A DNA stretch of 7,085 nucleotides. It comes from Ktedonobacterales bacterium (lineage in GTDB: Bacteria > Chloroflexota > Ktedonobacteria > Ktedonobacterales > JADMIN01). Within the stretch, counting starts at the first letter, position 1. The number at the start of each line of letters is the position of its first letter. The notes beneath the pieces were generated by a model. It was given only the letters and a program-made list of their open reading frames with translations, was not told where the DNA came from and did not search any database. Of this stretch, positions 5,969 to 7,085 are shown in pieces. A program made the translations under genes and the position numbers. Where the stretch lies: the NCBI GenBank assembly GCA_025928125.1, contig JAICKD010000164.1, positions 1 through 7,085 on the forward strand, in the 5' to 3' direction.

Positions 5969-6301
5969 CTAGCGGGCGAACCAGTTCTGGAACTGCATCA
6001 TCAGCCCCATATCGCCCTGGATCTTGATCTTGCCGCCCATGAACGCGCTTACAGCATCCAGCGCGCCGCCGAGGATGTTGAGCCAATCGTCCGAGTCCAC
6101 CGCTATCGTGGCGTTGGGCGACTGCGCCGCGCCCTGCGCGTAATCCATCGTGCTGTCGTGAATGTGCATCGTCCACGTGCCTGGCTCGCGCCCGCTGAAG
6201 TCGAACTGAAGCGTCTTATCCAGTCCAGCCGCGCGGTCGGGCTGAAACGCTGCCTGGAGCGCGGGGAAAGAGTCGGCGATACTGGTGGGCTGGTCGGCCA
6301 T
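5969..6301 (-). CDS. SCP2 sterol-binding domain protein
   Basis: This 110-residue single-domain protein matches the SCP2 fold: an N-terminal helix (SIADSFPALQAAFQ, 7-20), strands through LQFDFSG and TWTMHIHD (31-49), an ATIAVDSDDWLNILGG stretch (64-79) typical of the lipid-cavity strand and helix, and the family-typical end AFMGGKIKIQGDMGLMMQFQNWF (87-109). SCP2 domains bind fatty acyl, sterol or other hydrophobic ligands in a tunnel; bacterial stand-alone versions are mostly uncharacterised. The length is normal for a stand-alone domain. The start is strongly supported by AGAGGAG ending 6 nt before the ATG. It lies between marR and the GNAT operon, with its own likely promoter at 6371-6379 and its own terminator, so it appears to be a single-gene unit. 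Role in this cell is unknown. Confidence 0.92.
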   Translation of the reverse strand: MADQPTSIADSFPALQAAFQPDRAAGLDKTLQFDFSGREPGTWTMHIHDSTMDYAQGAAQSPNATIAVDSDDWLNILGGALDAVSAFMGGKIKIQGDMGLMMQFQNWFAR

Positions 6302-6370
6302 GCGTTGCTCCTCTGCTGCTCTGTGCGAGAGTCACTCGCTCAACGGCGCTTCGTTACGCCATCTGCCGCC

Positions 6371-6379
6371 AGCATAGCA
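6371..6379 (-). promoter_or_regulatory. Extended -10 element for the SCP2 gene
   Basis: The minus strand reads TGC-TATGCT inside GTGCTATGCTG, the same 11-mer found before the GNAT gene (5772-5782). Transcription would begin near 6364, about 60 nt before the SCP2 start. Any -35 is weak (TGGCAG at spacing 18). A 5-bp inverted repeat, GCGAG/CTCGC (6325-6339), lies in the leader. Confidence 0.45.
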
Positions 6380-6456
6380 CAGACCTTCCGCGCGCTGCCA
6401 TGTAGCTGGCTGCACGACTGATCCCGCGCGACGATGATTGTCTTCCGTTGTGATCA

Positions 6457-6984
6457 TCACCCGTCGTCGGGCAAGATCTGCTCCTTCCTGGCCAGCTTCG
6501 CAATCTCCTGCTTGTTCAGCGCAATCGACGCTTCGAGATAGTGTACCAAAAACTCCAGCTGCTCGGTCGTATACGTCTCGTGTAACCGGTGAAACGCCTC
6601 GCCCATCGAGAGATACACATTCTCGCCCGATGCGAGGGCCTCCAGGTTGGGGATGACGACAACTTTGCGCCGGTCGTCGGGGTTCGGCGCGCGTTTCACG
6701 AGATCGCGACGCTCGAGCCGGTCAATCAGGCTCGTGACAGCTCCGCTCGTGAGGCTCAGCCGCTTCGCGATCTGACCAGCCGTCATCGGACCTTCCTGCA
6801 TCAGTGCGCCCAATGCCTTCATGTCGGTGATGCCCAGGCCATATTTCGCCGCCGCAGCCTGGTGAAAGAGCGCCGTCTCGCTGCTGGATGTCTCGCCGAG
6901 AACCTGCAATTGCGTAAATAGCTCGGCGCGATGCCTGCGTTCCCGCTCGCCAGCGTCAGCGTCGCCTATGGAAAATGTTGCCAT
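6457..6984 (-). CDS. MarR-family winged-helix transcriptional regulator
   Basis: The 175-residue protein has the MarR layout: an N-terminal dimerisation helix region (about 12-48), then helix-turn-helix ITDMKALGALMQEGPMTAGQIAKRLSLTSG (52-81), recognition helix AVTSLIDRLERRDL (82-95), and the wing VKRAPNPDDRRKVVV (96-110) with the hallmark Asp-Asp-Arg-Arg turn. C-terminal helices (about 125-168) complete the dimer interface. Such dimers bind palindromic operators and release them on binding phenolic or other small ligands, or on oxidation; no cysteine is present in this protein, so thiol-based oxidation sensing is unlikely. ATG 6984 is backed by AAGGGG (6991-6996) 6 nt upstream. The region ahead carries dense repeats (7017-7080) and a CTTGACAAG palindrome over the ribosome site, which fits autoregulation. 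Its stop overlaps an 11-bp palindrome. The ligand and targets are unknown. Confidence 0.93.
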   Translation of the reverse strand: MATFSIGDADAGERERRHRAELFTQLQVLGETSSSETALFHQAAAAKYGLGITDMKALGALMQEGPMTAGQIAKRLSLTSGAVTSLIDRLERRDLVKRAPNPDDRRKVVVIPNLEALASGENVYLSMGEAFHRLHETYTTEQLEFLVHYLEASIALNKQEIAKLARKEQILPDDG

Positions 6985-6993
6985 GCGCTACCC

Positions 6994-7002
6994 CTTGACA
7001 AG
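6994..7002. promoter_or_regulatory. CTTGACAAG palindrome over the marR ribosome site and a divergent -35
   Basis: CTTG-A-CAAG is a perfect 4+1+4 inverted repeat. On the minus strand it overlaps the AAGGGG ribosome site of marR. On the plus strand it contains a perfect TTGACA (6995-7000) with TAAGAT 17 bp further on (7018-7023; four of six -10 matches), a possible promoter reading rightwards out of the window. Confidence 0.35.
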
Positions 7003-7006
7003 TTAA

Positions 7007-7025
7007 ATCTTTATCGTTAAGATAA
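7007..7025. promoter_or_regulatory. Overlapping inverted repeats upstream of marR
   Basis: ATCTT (7007-7011) pairs with AAGAT (7019-7023), and TTATC (7011-7015) pairs with GATAA (7021-7025). Both are AT-rich dyads of a size MarR dimers bind, about 25-40 bp before the marR start. They overlap the first of the 16-bp repeats. Operator function is inference. Confidence 0.4.
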
Positions 7026-7080
7026 TTGATAACAAAGATAGTCGAATATCAAGACAGTTGACCGTAAAGATAGTATAGCG
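7017..7080. repeat. Four consecutive 16-bp imperfect direct repeats upstream of marR
   Basis: Reading in exact 16-bp steps from 7017, 7033, 7049 and 7065 the units are TTAAGATAATTGATAA, CAAAGATAGTCGAATA, TCAAGACAGTTGACCG and TAAAGATAGTATAGCG. AAGA, the A at position 8 and the T at position 10 are in all four; the consensus is TnAAGATAGTTGA with three variable bases. The third unit contains a TCAA-N5-TTGA dyad. The array is AT-rich in a GC-rich setting and sits in the marR promoter region. It may continue in weak form beyond 7085, which cannot be seen. Confidence 0.7.
7072..7077 (-). promoter_or_regulatory. Possible marR -10 element
   Basis: The minus strand reads TATACT (five of six matches to TATAAT) preceded by GC, the same GCTATnnT context seen at three other genes here. 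The -35 would lie past the right edge. If used, the start would be near 7065 and most of the 16-bp repeats would be in the marR leader. Confidence 0.35.
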
Positions 7081-7085
7081 CTCAA

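Noticed and set aside
7017..7080. Repeats as a CRISPR array
   Set aside because: The units are 16 bp, imperfect and directly adjacent with no spacers, and no cas genes are nearby.

Overview
The window is GC-rich, densely coded bacterial DNA with six complete protein genes and one cut by the left edge. Nothing in it is diagnostic of a taxon. From memory, the wording of the ABC-F protein and of the NmrA-like reductase resembles Chloroflexota (Ktedonobacteria/Thermomicrobia-like) proteins, so that is my tentative placement. No rRNA, tRNA, insertion sequence, CRISPR array or phage gene was seen.

Layout. 1-763 (minus): NAD(P)-binding SDR/NmrA-like oxidoreductase, lacking only its C-terminal end. 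764-1287: about 520 bp without a convincing gene, holding a good forward promoter and a hairpin followed by four T, which look like a regulated leader for the next gene. 1288-2925 (plus): two-domain ABC-F ATPase. 2926-3106: a long inverted repeat overlapping a forward promoter. 3107-3862 (plus): unrecognised exported protein with an N-terminal signal sequence, a CPVC motif and a C-terminal membrane anchor. It ends tail to tail with, and overlaps by 4 bp, the MFS transporter at 3859-5124 (minus). The transporter is coupled through a GTGA overlap to an upstream phosphinothricin-N-acetyltransferase-like GNAT gene at 5121-5732 (minus). 5969-6301 (minus): SCP2 sterol-carrier-domain protein followed by an intrinsic terminator. 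6457-6984 (minus): MarR-family regulator.

How they may work together. The only clear operon is GNAT plus MFS, which could modify and export the same kind of small molecule. ABC-F proteins act at the ribosome and some give antibiotic resistance; MarR proteins often sense toxic small molecules. A stress or drug-response neighbourhood is therefore plausible but is inference. The most unusual non-coding signals are four consecutive 16-bp direct repeats in front of marR, the long hairpin-bearing leader of the ABC-F gene, and the 14-bp inverted repeat lying on the promoter of the unknown membrane protein. Four genes also share a GCTATnnT element at a plausible -10 position.
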